Part shown: positions 42,647 to 53,247 of the stretch, piece after piece | Position numbering within the stretch: the stretch's first letter is position 1 | How the letters are laid out: every line of letters starts with the position of its first letter | Source of the DNA: Thiosocius sp049669185 | Lineage (GTDB): Bacteria; Pseudomonadota; Gammaproteobacteria; Chromatiales; Chromatiaceae | Assembly: GCA_049669185.1 (NCBI GenBank) | Contig: JBATKF010000505.1 | Coordinates: forward strand, 1-64,000 | Length of the DNA stretch: 64,000 nucleotides | Direction: 5' to 3' | Made by a program: the position numbers and the translations under genes | The notes under the pieces: model-generated | Database searches by the model: none | Told to the model about the DNA's origin: nothing | The model's input: only the letters and a program-made list of their open reading frames with translations

Positions 42647-42844
42647 ATGCTCCCACCGCGATTTCCGATCAGTAAAGAACTCGCCGTCATCCTCGGCGCG
42701 CTGCTTCTGCTGTTCTTCGTCAGTCCGGTGGCCGGCTGGTGGGCAACCCCGGCCATCGGTTGGACGACACCCTATCTGTTGTGGCTGCTGGTGATTATCG
42801 GGGCGGCGTTGATCCACCGGCGGGACGACTCTGATGGGTCATGA
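42647..42844 (+). CDS. Small membrane protein upstream of the sensor kinase
   Basis: This 65-residue protein has two hydrophobic segments (about 12-31 and 42-58) joined by WWATPAIGWTTPY, and ends with RRDDSDGS. Its last four codons overlap the start of the kinase gene (ATG 42834), so translation is coupled. Similar short two-helix proteins precede CbrA-like sensors in gammaproteobacteria (established for CbrX in Pseudomonas); the equivalence is suggested but unproven. Confidence 0.7.
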   Translation: MLPPRFPISKELAVILGALLLLFFVSPVAGWWATPAIGWTTPYLLWLLVIIGAALIHRRDDSDGS

Positions 42845-45794
42845 ACTGGCGACACTGTTCACCACCGGTTTCGCGTACCTCGTGGTGTTGTTCCTGCTTG
42901 CCTATGCTACCGATCGCGGTCTCATCCCGGCGCGTGTCGCCTCGCATCCGTTGACCTATACGCTGTCGATCGGCGTCTATGCAACCTCCTGGACCTACTA
43001 TGGCAGCGTCGGCTTTGCCGCCCACAATGGCCTGTTGTTCCTGACGATCTACATCGGCGCGACCCTCACCTTCGTATTGAGCCCGATCCTGCTGCGTCCG
43101 ATCCTCCGTCTCAGCCGAGAGTACCAGCTGACTTCGCTGGCGGACCTGTTGGCGTTTCGCTATCGCAGCCAGGCGGCCGGAGTGCTGGTGACGCTGTTCA
43201 TGTTGGTCGGTATCGTCCCCTATATCGCGCTGCAGGTTCAGGCGGTGACCGAGTCGCTGCGTGTGCTCAGCAACGAGGTGCCCTCCAACATCATCGCGCT
43301 GGTCTTCTGCGCCACCCTGATATTGTTCGGTGTGCTGTTCGGCACGCGGCATATTTCGCCCCGCGAGAAGCACCGTGGCCTTGTCGTCGCCATCGCTTTC
43401 GAATCATTGATAAAGCTGTTGGTGCTGCTGCTGATCGGCGGTTATGCGCTGTTCGGGCTGTTCGACGGGCCGCAGGGACTCGAGCAATGGCTGGACGTAC
43501 ACCCAGAGGCGCTCGAGGCACTCTATCGCCCTGTCAACGAGAGCCCCTGGGCCGCATTGGTCTTCCTGTCGTTCGCTGCGGCCTTCCTGCTGCCGCGCCA
43601 GTTCCACATGCTGTTTGCCGAGAACCTGGACCCACGGGGTCTGCGCACCGCAACCTGGGCCATGCCGTTATTCCTGCTGCTGCTCAACATCTCGATTCCG
43701 GTCATCCTCTGGGCCGGGCAGCGCCTCGAACTCGGCATTAATCCCGATTACTACTTGCTCGGCATCACGCTGAGCAACGGCCCTTCCTGGCTGTCGCTGT
43801 TGGCCTTCATCGGCGGCCTGTCGGCCGCCAGTGCAATGGTCATCGTCACCAGCATCTCGCTGGCCTCGATGAGCCTGAACCATCTGCTGCTACCCGCCAG
43901 CTATCCCGACCCGGCGATGAATCTCTACCGTTGGATACTTTGGGGGCGCCGGCTGATGATCGGCCTGATCATCATGGCCGGCTATGGCTTCTACACCGGA
44001 CTGGAGCACAGCCAGGGTCTGGTCGAACTCGGCCTGATCTCATTCGTCGCCGTCGCACAGTTCCTGCCTGGTATCGCGGGGCTGCTGTATTGGCGGCGCG
44101 CGACCCGCAGCGGCTTCATCAGCGGCCTGCTCGGCGGCATCGTCGTATGGTCGCTGCTGCTGGTGGCGCCGCTGTTGTTCCGCTCGGGAATCCTGATCAC
44201 CGACCTGGGCGTGCCGGATCTGATCACCGCCAGCGGGATGAACAAATGGGCCTTCGCGACCTTCGCGACCCTCACGGTGAACGGCGGCCTTTTCGTGTTG
44301 ATCTCGCTGCTGACGCGCCAGTCACCGGGTGAGCTGGAGGCGGCGCGTGCCTGCTGCGCCGAGACCATGATGCCGCTGGCGGGTGTGGTAGCCGCCGGGT
44401 CGACCGCCGAGTTCCGCGCCGGCCTGGCCGAAACGCTGGGCCAGGAGATGGCCGATCGCGAGGTCGATCAGGCGCTCAGCGACCTTGGCCTGGGGCCCAA
44501 CGAGCGCCGTACCGCCGAGCTGCGTCGCCTGCGTGAACGCATCGAGCGCAACCTCTCGGGTCTGCTCGGGCCGCAGCTCGCCCATGTGATTGTGAACCGC
44601 CGCCTCGAACTCGATCCCGTCGCCAAGATCGCGCTGGCGGATTCGATGCGCTATGTCGAAGAGCGTCTCGAGGCCTCTCGCTCCCAGCTGCAGGGTCTCG
44701 GCGTCGAACTGGACAACCTGCGGCGCCTGCATCGACAGATCCTGCAGGACCTGCCGCTGGGTGTCTGCGCCATCGACAACCAGGGCAAGATCGTGCTGTG
44801 GAACCTCGCACTCGAAACGATGAGCGGCGTCGAGGCACAGCAGTTGATCGGCACCGGCCTCAACGACCTGCCACGCCCCTGGGACGGCCTGCTGGGTGGG
44901 TTCGCCCGTTCCAACCAGGCCCACACCTATCGTATGGAACTGCCTGTGGCCGGCAAACCACGCTGGTACAACCTGCACAAGGCGGCCTATGCCGACCCGG
45001 TAATCGAGGGCGCCGGACCCTCCCGACCGGGCGTGGTCATGCTGGTCGAGGACCTTACCGACCTTGGCAACCTCGAGGCCGAGCTGGCGCACAGCGACCG
45101 TCTCGCCTCGGTCGGCCGGTTGGCGGCGGGGGTCGCTCACGAGATCGGCAACCCGGTCACCGGCATCGCCTCGCTGGCGCAGAACCTGCGCCACGAAGTC
45201 GACCCCGACATTGTGCGACAGAGCGTCGAGGACATCATCGACCAGACCCGGCGCATCTCCAGCATCCTCGGCACCCTGAAGAGTTTCAGTCGCGGCAGTC
45301 GACACCTGCAGCAGCGCGAGACCTTCCCGCTGAGCGAGGCCGTGGAACAGGCCGTTCACCTGCTACGGCTCACGCACAAACACGACGGCATCCGATTCGA
45401 GGCCAGCTGTCCCAAAGGGATCAGTATGACCGGCAACCGGCAACAGCTGTCGCAGGTGCTGGTCAATCTGCTGAGCAATGCCGCCGACGCCTCGAAACCC
45501 GGCGATCGCGTGGATCTGCTGGCGCGCGGGGGCGGTGATGAAGCGATTATCGAGGTAATGGACCAGGGGCAAGGCATACCCGAGGAGATTCAAGAGAGCA
45601 TCTTCGAGCCGTTCTACACCACCAAGCCGACCGGCCAGGGCACCGGGCTCGGCCTGTCGCTCGCATACAAGATTATCGAAGACCACAACGGCACCCTGAC
45701 CATCGATTCGCAGCCCGGATTCGGCACGCGTGTGGTGGTCACCCTGCCGCTGCAGGAGAACGAAAGACCCTATGCACCAGCTGCTCATCATTGA
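42834..45794 (+). CDS. cbrA: Transporter-fused sensor histidine kinase, CbrA-like
   Basis: At 986 residues it joins a sodium/solute symporter (SLC5) domain of about 13 helices (about 5-495), a helical STAC-like linker, a PAS domain (about 630-740) and a kinase core. The H-box is RLAAGVAHEIGNPVTGIASL, the N-box NLLSNAADAS, then DQGQGIPE and TGLGLSLAYKI. No receiver domain follows. In Pseudomonas CbrA this design couples uptake or sensing of amino acids or carboxylates to a response regulator. The next gene, a response regulator, starts inside its 3' end. Confidence 0.9.
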   Translation: MGHELATLFTTGFAYLVVLFLLAYATDRGLIPARVASHPLTYTLSIGVYATSWTYYGSVGFAAHNGLLFLTIYIGATLTFVLSPILLRPILRLSREYQLTSLADLLAFRYRSQAAGVLVTLFMLVGIVPYIALQVQAVTESLRVLSNEVPSNIIALVFCATLILFGVLFGTRHISPREKHRGLVVAIAFESLIKLLVLLLIGGYALFGLFDGPQGLEQWLDVHPEALEALYRPVNESPWAALVFLSFAAAFLLPRQFHMLFAENLDPRGLRTATWAMPLFLLLLNISIPVILWAGQRLELGINPDYYLLGITLSNGPSWLSLLAFIGGLSAASAMVIVTSISLASMSLNHLLLPASYPDPAMNLYRWILWGRRLMIGLIIMAGYGFYTGLEHSQGLVELGLISFVAVAQFLPGIAGLLYWRRATRSGFISGLLGGIVVWSLLLVAPLLFRSGILITDLGVPDLITASGMNKWAFATFATLTVNGGLFVLISLLTRQSPGELEAARACCAETMMPLAGVVAAGSTAEFRAGLAETLGQEMADREVDQALSDLGLGPNERRTAELRRLRERIERNLSGLLGPQLAHVIVNRRLELDPVAKIALADSMRYVEERLEASRSQLQGLGVELDNLRRLHRQILQDLPLGVCAIDNQGKIVLWNLALETMSGVEAQQLIGTGLNDLPRPWDGLLGGFARSNQAHTYRMELPVAGKPRWYNLHKAAYADPVIEGAGPSRPGVVMLVEDLTDLGNLEAELAHSDRLASVGRLAAGVAHEIGNPVTGIASLAQNLRHEVDPDIVRQSVEDIIDQTRRISSILGTLKSFSRGSRHLQQRETFPLSEAVEQAVHLLRLTHKHDGIRFEASCPKGISMTGNRQQLSQVLVNLLSNAADASKPGDRVDLLARGGGDEAIIEVMDQGQGIPEEIQESIFEPFYTTKPTGQGTGLGLSLAYKIIEDHNGTLTIDSQPGFGTRVVVTLPLQENERPYAPAAHH

Positions 45795-47097
45795 AGACGA
45801 ACCCGTCATCCGCGGCGCCCTGCGACGACTGCTGGAGCGCCACGGCCATCAGGTCAGCGAGGCGGAGTCGGTGGAGGCGGCCAGTACCGGCGATCGGCTC
45901 TCGAGCTATGACCTGATCATCACGGACTTGCGCCTGCCCGGCGAGCCCGGCAGCACCATATTGCAGCTCGCCCCCGAGGTACCGGTGATCATCATGACCA
46001 GCTACGCCAGCGTGGCCTCTGCGGTGGAGGCCATGAAGGGCGGCGCCGCAGACTACATCGCGAAACCCTTCGACCATGACGAACTCGTGATGCTGGTCGA
46101 CAAGGTACTGCGCGAGAAACAGAAGGAACGCCGCGCCGCTGCACTGCAGACCGATGTCGACCAGGCCTACCCGGTGGCCGGCATGATCGGCAAGAGTGCC
46201 GCGATGAGCGAAGTGTGTAACCGTATTCACAAGGTCGCGCCCACCGAAGCGACGGTGCTGATCACTGGCGAATCGGGAACCGGCAAGGAGCTGGTCGCGC
46301 GTGCACTGCACAAACACAGCAAGCGCTGCGATGCCCCCTTCGTCGCCTTCAACTGTGCCGCGGTCCCTGAACAATCGATCGAGGCCGAGCTTTTCGGCCA
46401 GCACCAATCGGAGCGCTTCCGCCCGGGGCTGATGCAGATTGCCGAGGGCGGCACGCTGTTCATGGACGAGATCGGCGAACTGCCGATGGCCGCGCAGGCC
46501 CGTTTGTTGCGCATCCTACAGGGCGGTGAGCATGACGCCGACGATGGCGGCAGCGGCCGGGCGCCCAATGTACGCATCCTCGCTGCGACGCATCGCGACT
46601 TGCGCAAACTGGTCCAGCAAAACGCGTTTCGCAGTGATCTTTACTTCCGTCTGCGCGTGGTCGAACTGGCCCTGCCACCGTTGCGCGAGCGCGGCGACGA
46701 CGTTATCGAATTGGCGGTGTTCCTGCTCGACAAGGCACGCAAACAACTCGGCCGCCCGCCCCTGACGCTGGGTCGCGAGGCCCTCGAGGCGATTCGTCGC
46801 TACCACTGGCCGGGCAATGTTCGCGAGCTGTCGAACGCCATCGAGCGCGCGGTGATTCTATGCGAGGGAGACATCATCAACCCCGATCTGCTCGCGATCG
46901 ATCACCGCGTAACCGGTGCCGGCACCGCTGCCGATCTGACCGACAAGCTGTCGCTGGAGGAATACTTCCGGGTCTTCGTGCTCGAGCATCAGGAACGCAT
47001 GACCGAGACCCAGTTGGCGCACGCACTCGGCATCAGCCGCAAGACGCTTTGGGAACGTCGCCAGCGCTTCGGTCTGCCTCGCACCAAGAAACGCTAG
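45772..47097 (+). CDS. NtrC/CbrB-like response regulator lacking the GAFTGA motif
   Basis: The 441-residue protein has a receiver domain (D52 acceptor, K98), an AAA+ domain (Walker A GESGTGK at 166-172, Walker B LFMDEIGE at 229-236) and a Fis-type helix-turn-helix (about 395-435). Between ELFG (207-209) and EGGTLF (225-230) there is only QHQSERFRPGLMQIA; the GAFTGA loop that contacts sigma-54 is absent. It therefore may act with the housekeeping sigma factor, like TyrR or Rhodobacter NtrC. ATG 45772 overlaps the kinase gene by 23 bp, giving coupled translation. Its stop codon is the start of an intergenic repeat. Confidence 0.87.
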   Translation: MHQLLIIEDEPVIRGALRRLLERHGHQVSEAESVEAASTGDRLSSYDLIITDLRLPGEPGSTILQLAPEVPVIIMTSYASVASAVEAMKGGAADYIAKPFDHDELVMLVDKVLREKQKERRAAALQTDVDQAYPVAGMIGKSAAMSEVCNRIHKVAPTEATVLITGESGTGKELVARALHKHSKRCDAPFVAFNCAAVPEQSIEAELFGQHQSERFRPGLMQIAEGGTLFMDEIGELPMAAQARLLRILQGGEHDADDGGSGRAPNVRILAATHRDLRKLVQQNAFRSDLYFRLRVVELALPPLRERGDDVIELAVFLLDKARKQLGRPPLTLGREALEAIRRYHWPGNVRELSNAIERAVILCEGDIINPDLLAIDHRVTGAGTAADLTDKLSLEEYFRVFVLEHQERMTETQLAHALGISRKTLWERRQRFGLPRTKKR

Positions 47098-47162
47098 CCC
47101 GCTTGTCTCACCAGCTTCCTACTGCGGACGCCGTTATGCTGGCTTTGTGAGACACGCGGGCT
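47095..47162 (+). repeat. Intergenic repeat, copy A, with long inverted arms
   Basis: The copy starts with TAG, which is the stop of the response regulator gene. AGCCCGCTTGTCTCAC (47096-47111) and GTGAGACACGCGGGCT (47147-47162) form a 16-bp stem with one mismatch around a 35-nt loop. The loop core, CAGCTTCCTACTGCGGACGC then TTATGCT, recurs at 53884-53958 and with changes at 61097-61145. A terminator role is possible, but no T-tract follows. Confidence 0.65.
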
Positions 47163-47572
47163 GAATCTGCGCGTCGACCTGTCCAAGAATTTCGTTTTGT
47201 TTACCGTTGGAAACAACGGCGTTACTAAACGTAACGTTCGTCTGCATTTTGTGTTACAAAATTACCCCAATTAGCATGGGCAAGGGGGCCTCCCGAAGGC
47301 AATAAGTCCCTGATTCCTTTTGACAATTATCGATCCTGCCCGAAACAATCACCCTCCTGGCAGCCTGGCTCGAGAATCAGGCAACAACCCGGTGTCGCAG
47401 ACCGAAAACCTTAAATCAAATGCGGAAGACCCGCGCATAGACAGCAGCCGCGCCGAAAGTCGTAACCACGACGCCTGCACCAGGCTGGAAAGCCGACGGA
47501 ATGCGACGATGCCAGGACCGGGCCTGTCGGAAAATCAAGAGAACTAAATCGCAACCGCGGAGTGATCGAGTT
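47098..47572 (+). promoter_or_regulatory. Long leader/promoter region of the symporter operon
   Basis: This 475-bp gene-free stretch holds repeat copy A (to 47162), a CCGTTG-GAAA-CAACGG hairpin (47204-47219), the palindrome GTTAC TAAAC GTAAC (47221-47235, extended by one base pair at each side to CGTTAC/GTAACG at 47220-47236) and a further GTTAC half-site near 47253. A TTGACA hexamer at 47319-47324 could be a -35 element, but no good -10 was placed. No -24/-12 promoter was recognised. The remaining 47330-47572 has only the ribosome binding region of the next gene and looks like a long 5' leader. Confidence 0.45.
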
Positions 47573-47827
47573 ATGGATACAAAAGCTGCGCAGTACTGGT
47601 CAGCGAACATTCGCATTGTCACTGTCCTGCTGGTGATCTGGTTTGTCGTCTCGTACGGCTTCGGGATCATCCTTGCCGAACCCCTCAACGCCATTCGTAT
47701 CGGCGGTGTCGGGCTGGGCTTCTGGTTTGCTCAACAGGGGTCGATCTATGTCTTCATCGTCCTGATCTTCTTTTACGCTGCCCGAATGAACGCGCTTGAT
47801 CGCGAGTTCGACGTGCACGAAGACTAA
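47573..47827 (+). CDS. DUF4212 small subunit of a sodium/solute symporter
   Basis: The 84-residue protein has two membrane helices (about 15-35 and 52-73) and the family pattern YWSANIRIVTVLLVIWFVVSYG and LGFWFAQQGSIYVFI. It is the companion of the large symporter gene 12 bp downstream (TIGR03647/TIGR03648 pair, as in Vibrio VC2705). The ATG at 47573 follows GAG 5 bp upstream; a GGAG lies further out. Confidence 0.92.
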   Translation: MDTKAAQYWSANIRIVTVLLVIWFVVSYGFGIILAEPLNAIRIGGVGLGFWFAQQGSIYVFIVLIFFYAARMNALDREFDVHED

Positions 47828-47839
47828 GAGGCAAGTTAA

Positions 47840-49630
<1,791 letters not shown>

Positions 49631-49657
49631 TAAGAATCCCTGTTAGTTCGGAATTGA

Positions 49658-49681
49658 CCCCGCCCTCCGGCGGGGTTTTTT
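49658..49681 (+). terminator. Rho-independent terminator of the symporter operon
   Basis: CCCCGCC, loop CTCC and GGCGGGG form a perfect 7-bp stem followed by six T residues (49676-49681), 27 bp after the symporter stop. Confidence 0.93.
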
Positions 49682-49784
49682 ATTGCAGGTGGGGGCATGC
49701 CCGAAACCAATCCGTCAGGATGCCCTAGTCCGCTTTTGCTAAGCTCGTGCCCGGGCCAAACGCCACTGTTCAGGAATTCGGAAG

Positions 49785-51641
49785 ATGGAAGTCGAACTCG
49801 TTGAGATCCGCCAGTTTCTCGAACAACGCAATCCATTCAGCTACCTCGACAAGCAGACACTCGACGAGTTGCCGCAGGACATCGAGATCCGCTACCTGCG
49901 TCGCAGCGGGAGCTTTCCGCCTGCCGAGGGGTTTCTCTATATCGTGCGCAGCGGTGCGATAAAGATCTGCGACAAGTCTGGCGAACTGTGCGAAAAACTG
50001 GGGGAAGGCGACCTGTATAGCGTGACCTGCGAGCTGGTCGACTTTACTGAATGCAATCGCGGCGAGGCCCTCGAAGACAGCCTGCTCTACATGCTGAGCT
50101 GCGAACGGCTAAAAGCCTTGTGTCGCAGCTCCAAGACCTTCAGCGAGCATTTCTCAGCGACCGTAAAGGAGCGGCTGAAGACCGCCGTAAACGCCATACA
50201 GGGCTCGCATGACCCAACGGTTGCCGCGATGATGGTCGAGGTCGCCAGCCTCGTGCGCAGATCGCCGATCACCATCGATTCCGGCATGAGCATCCGCGAG
50301 ACCGCAGCGATGATGAGCAACAAAGACGTGTCGTCGGTGATGGTCATGCAGGGCGAGAAACTTGTCGGGCTGGTAACCGACCGCGACCTGCGTAGACGGT
50401 GCGTGGCCATCGGCCTGAGCGGCGCTGAGCCGATCGATCAGATCATGACCCCCGACCCGGTCGTCATCGAGGGGAGCACGCTGACGGCGCAGGCCTTGAT
50501 GACTATGACCCGCAAACGCTTTCATCATCTGCCGGTTACTCGCGACGGCAAGCTCATCGGCATGATCACGGCCACTGACCTGGCCAATCATCAGAGTGCG
50601 AACTCGGCCTACCTCGCAGTCGACGTGCGCAAGGCCAAGACCGTGGCTGACCTGATTGAGGTCAGCACGCGCCTGCCCAGTCTGCATCTGCGCCTCGCCA
50701 ATGCCAGCGCTACCGCGCGCCATATCGGCGAGGCGGTGTCCTGTTTGACGGATTCGATCACCGGCCGCCTGCTGCAGATGGCAGAAGCGTCCCTCGGACC
50801 GCCGCCGGTCCCCTATGTGTGGTTGGCCGGTGGATCGCAGGCCCGTCGTGAGCAGAGTTCTCATTCCGATCAAGACAACGCGCTGCTGTTATCGGATGAT
50901 TTCCGGCCCGAGCACGACGAATACTTCGCCGCGCTGGCCAAATTCGTCAGCGATGGCCTCGACGCGTGTGGCTTTGTGTATTGCCCGGGCGATGCCATGG
51001 CGACCAACAAGCAGTGGCGCCAGCCTCTGCGGGTATGGCAGGGCTATTTCAGCGGCTGGATAGAGCGCCCCGACCCGATGTCAATGATGCTCTCCAGCAT
51101 TTTTTTCGATCTGCGTCCGGTCACGGGCAGCCTCGAGCTGTTCACCCCCTTGCAGACCATGATCCTCGAAAAGTCGCAGCAGAATCGCATCTTTCTCGCC
51201 CATATGATGGCCAATGCAATGCAGCACCGCCCGCCGCTGGGTTTCTTTCGTCAGTTTGTGCTGGAACGCGGCGGCGAACACGACGAGACCCTGGACCTCA
51301 AGCATCGCGGCATCGTACCGATCACGGACATTGCGAGGCTGCTGGCCCTGTCTCTCGGCAACGCGCAGGTCAACACCGGCGATCGCCTACGCGCCTGTGC
51401 CGGTACCCCGGCGCTGTCGACAGACATGGCCGAAAATCTCGAGGATGCGTTGGAATTCATTGCGTCGCTGCGTATCCAGCACCAGGCAAATCAGATCCGG
51501 CGTGGCGTAAAGGCCGATAACTATGTGCCGCCGGACCAGCTCTCCGAACTCCAACGCGAACACCTGAAGCATGCGTTCAAGGTCATCCAGTTGATGCAAG
51601 AGACCATGTCCAAGCGATTCGGTGCGGACAAGCTGGGATGA
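49785..51641 (+). CDS. cNMP-binding / CBS / DUF294 nucleotidyltransferase-like protein
   Basis: The 618-residue cytoplasmic protein has an N-terminal cNMP-binding-like domain (about 15-135), two CBS domains (about 155-275; SPITIDSGMSIRETAAMM and DPVVIEGSTLTAQA), a DUF294 nucleotidyltransferase-like domain (about 330-470; AGGSQARREQSSHSDQDNALLL) and a DUF294 C-terminal domain. The GS-x-A-R-R-E-Q and SDQDN elements resemble GlnD-type active sites, so it may nucleotidylate a partner protein. It is often near acetate symporter genes. The next gene starts by ATGA overlap. Confidence 0.88.
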   Translation: MEVELVEIRQFLEQRNPFSYLDKQTLDELPQDIEIRYLRRSGSFPPAEGFLYIVRSGAIKICDKSGELCEKLGEGDLYSVTCELVDFTECNRGEALEDSLLYMLSCERLKALCRSSKTFSEHFSATVKERLKTAVNAIQGSHDPTVAAMMVEVASLVRRSPITIDSGMSIRETAAMMSNKDVSSVMVMQGEKLVGLVTDRDLRRRCVAIGLSGAEPIDQIMTPDPVVIEGSTLTAQALMTMTRKRFHHLPVTRDGKLIGMITATDLANHQSANSAYLAVDVRKAKTVADLIEVSTRLPSLHLRLANASATARHIGEAVSCLTDSITGRLLQMAEASLGPPPVPYVWLAGGSQARREQSSHSDQDNALLLSDDFRPEHDEYFAALAKFVSDGLDACGFVYCPGDAMATNKQWRQPLRVWQGYFSGWIERPDPMSMMLSSIFFDLRPVTGSLELFTPLQTMILEKSQQNRIFLAHMMANAMQHRPPLGFFRQFVLERGGEHDETLDLKHRGIVPITDIARLLALSLGNAQVNTGDRLRACAGTPALSTDMAENLEDALEFIASLRIQHQANQIRRGVKADNYVPPDQLSELQREHLKHAFKVIQLMQETMSKRFGADKLG

Positions 51642-52339
51642 TCCCAATGCTGGCGCGCTTGCTGGGCAAGGAATATCAGCGCAAACGGGCGCTGGCGCAG
51701 GCAGCGCCGGGGCCCCTCGCCGATTACCTGGCCACGCCCTTCCCCGACAAGCGGAGCGATTGCCGCGAGTTGGAGATTGTCGCGATCGATCTGGAGACGA
51801 CCGGTCTGGACCCGAGCAAGGACGACATCCTGAGTATCGGTCTGGTGCATATCGATCACTTCGCGGTCAAGCTATCCACCGCCTGGCACAGCATCGTGCG
51901 CATCGATCGCGAGATCCCTGGGGAATCGGCAGTCATCCACCACATCACCGACGACAGGTCGGCGGCCGGCGCGCCGATCGATGCGCTGCTGCCCGAGCTG
52001 TTGCGTCGCCTGGCCGGCAGGCCCATGGTGGTGCATTATTCGCCGATCGAACAGAACTTCATCAGCGCCAGCTGCCAACGGCTGTACGGGGCGCCTTTCG
52101 TGGGGCCGATCATCGACACGCTGGAGATCGGTCAACGGGTGTTCGAGCGGCGCAATCACCTGATCCAGCCGGGAGACCTGCGCCTGTTCAACTTGCGCCC
52201 GCGCTACAACCTGCCGCAGTACAAGGCGCACAATGCGCTGAGCGATGCCCTGGCCACCGCGGAACTCTTCCTGGCGATGGCCGACAATCTCTGCCCGGAA
52301 CGCCCGTGCCCGCTGGGCCAGTTCCTGAGCAACCGTTGA
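51638..52339 (+). CDS. DnaQ-like 3'-5' exonuclease
   Basis: At 233 residues it has the three DEDDh exonuclease motifs: AIDLETTGLDPSKDDILSIG (D-x-E), HYSPIEQNFI (Exo II) and HNALSDALATAEL (H-x5-D). The N-terminal 45 residues are basic and helical. It lies downstream of the DUF294 gene with a 4-bp ATGA overlap; this gene pair is common in proteobacteria. Its substrate is not known, but proofreading-type activity on DNA or oligonucleotides is expected. Confidence 0.88.
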   Translation: MIPMLARLLGKEYQRKRALAQAAPGPLADYLATPFPDKRSDCRELEIVAIDLETTGLDPSKDDILSIGLVHIDHFAVKLSTAWHSIVRIDREIPGESAVIHHITDDRSAAGAPIDALLPELLRRLAGRPMVVHYSPIEQNFISASCQRLYGAPFVGPIIDTLEIGQRVFERRNHLIQPGDLRLFNLRPRYNLPQYKAHNALSDALATAELFLAMADNLCPERPCPLGQFLSNR

Positions 52340-52353
52340 CGAGCCCGAATCCG

Positions 52354-52911
52354 ATGGCCGAGAAGACACCTAATCTGCACAAGACACTGTTGATCCTGAT
52401 CGTGGTCTTCCTGCCCCCGTTTTGGCTGATTTTCACCGATGAGGGATCGCGAGTCGCGGACACGACCCTGCTCTGGCTGCTGGGGGAAAAGGACATCAAG
52501 GTGGACCTGCACAAACTCGACAGCCGCTTTTCCGAGGAAGATATCCGGAAGGTCTATAGCGAGAACGAATGGCAGTGTGGAGCGCAGTCCACTCCCTTCG
52601 GCGACCAGCTGTGTGCGGCCCGGATCGGGACCTTTAATGGCTATCCCTCACAGGCCATTACCTTCTACTTCAAAGAGGGCCGGGTCAGTGCCCTCAAATT
52701 GATCTATCGCGATCAGTACCATCAGCAGATCCTGGGCTTCAACATCGCGCAGTTCGGACAGCCGAGCAATGTGGCGGCGGCCATCGCCGATGGCCCGGAC
52801 GCCGACGAGGTGCTGGAATGGAACCTCGAACACGGCGTAATGGTGATGAAAAAGACGCTGGGCAAAAGCGATGAGCCCGCCCTGCTTTGGATGGCATCCG
52901 GCGATTCATGA
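52354..52911 (+). CDS. Membrane-anchored protein of unknown function
   Basis: The 185-residue protein has one N-terminal membrane helix (about 10-27, LLILIVVFLPPFWLIF) and a soluble domain with LHKLDSRFSEEDIRKVY, two cysteines (near 75 and 86) and a beta-rich part (ITFYFKEGRVSALKLIYRD). I do not recognise a family. Its ATG is 14 bp after the exonuclease stop, so it is probably the last gene of that operon. Confidence 0.7.
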   Translation: MAEKTPNLHKTLLILIVVFLPPFWLIFTDEGSRVADTTLLWLLGEKDIKVDLHKLDSRFSEEDIRKVYSENEWQCGAQSTPFGDQLCAARIGTFNGYPSQAITFYFKEGRVSALKLIYRDQYHQQILGFNIAQFGQPSNVAAAIADGPDADEVLEWNLEHGVMVMKKTLGKSDEPALLWMASGDS

Positions 52912-52989
52912 TTTCTGGCGGTTTGCCCTGGAGATTCCCGGTCCTTTGAGGGGCTTCTCCGTCGCCAGGGCCATCGATACTCTCGCGAC

Positions 52990-53247
52990 ATGAAAATCAA
53001 GCGGAGCGCGAAAACCATGCGTCAGACCACACTCGACCCGATCTCTCTCGAAGACGTCACCAATCTCGAGCAGGCCCCGTTTGTCGTAGAGGGCGAAGGG
53101 GACAACGCCATAAAAATCTACTTTCAATCCGAAGACAACAAGCGGGAATATCTCGCACTCGAGGTCCACGGCTCGAACAACAGCGCCGGCTTGAAGAAGA
53201 TTTTCGACGACGCCGCTGAGAGCCCGATCACCGGCACGATCAACTGA
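52990..53247 (+). CDS. Small acidic conserved-looking protein of unknown function
   Basis: The 85-residue frame from ATG 52990, or 76 residues from ATG 53017, encodes an acidic protein with a regular strand pattern: PFVVEGEGDNAIKIYFQSEDNKREYLALEV. No signal or membrane segment is seen and no family was recognised. The second ATG begins MRQTTLDPISLED. Its 3' end overlaps the NUDIX gene on the other strand by 8 bp. Confidence 0.65.
   Translation: MKIKRSAKTMRQTTLDPISLEDVTNLEQAPFVVEGEGDNAIKIYFQSEDNKREYLALEVHGSNNSAGLKKIFDDAAESPITGTIN

Noticed and set aside
47260..47572. Sigma-54 promoter before the symporter operon
   Set aside because: No TGGCAC-N5-TTGC-like -24/-12 element was found, and the local regulator lacks GAFTGA.
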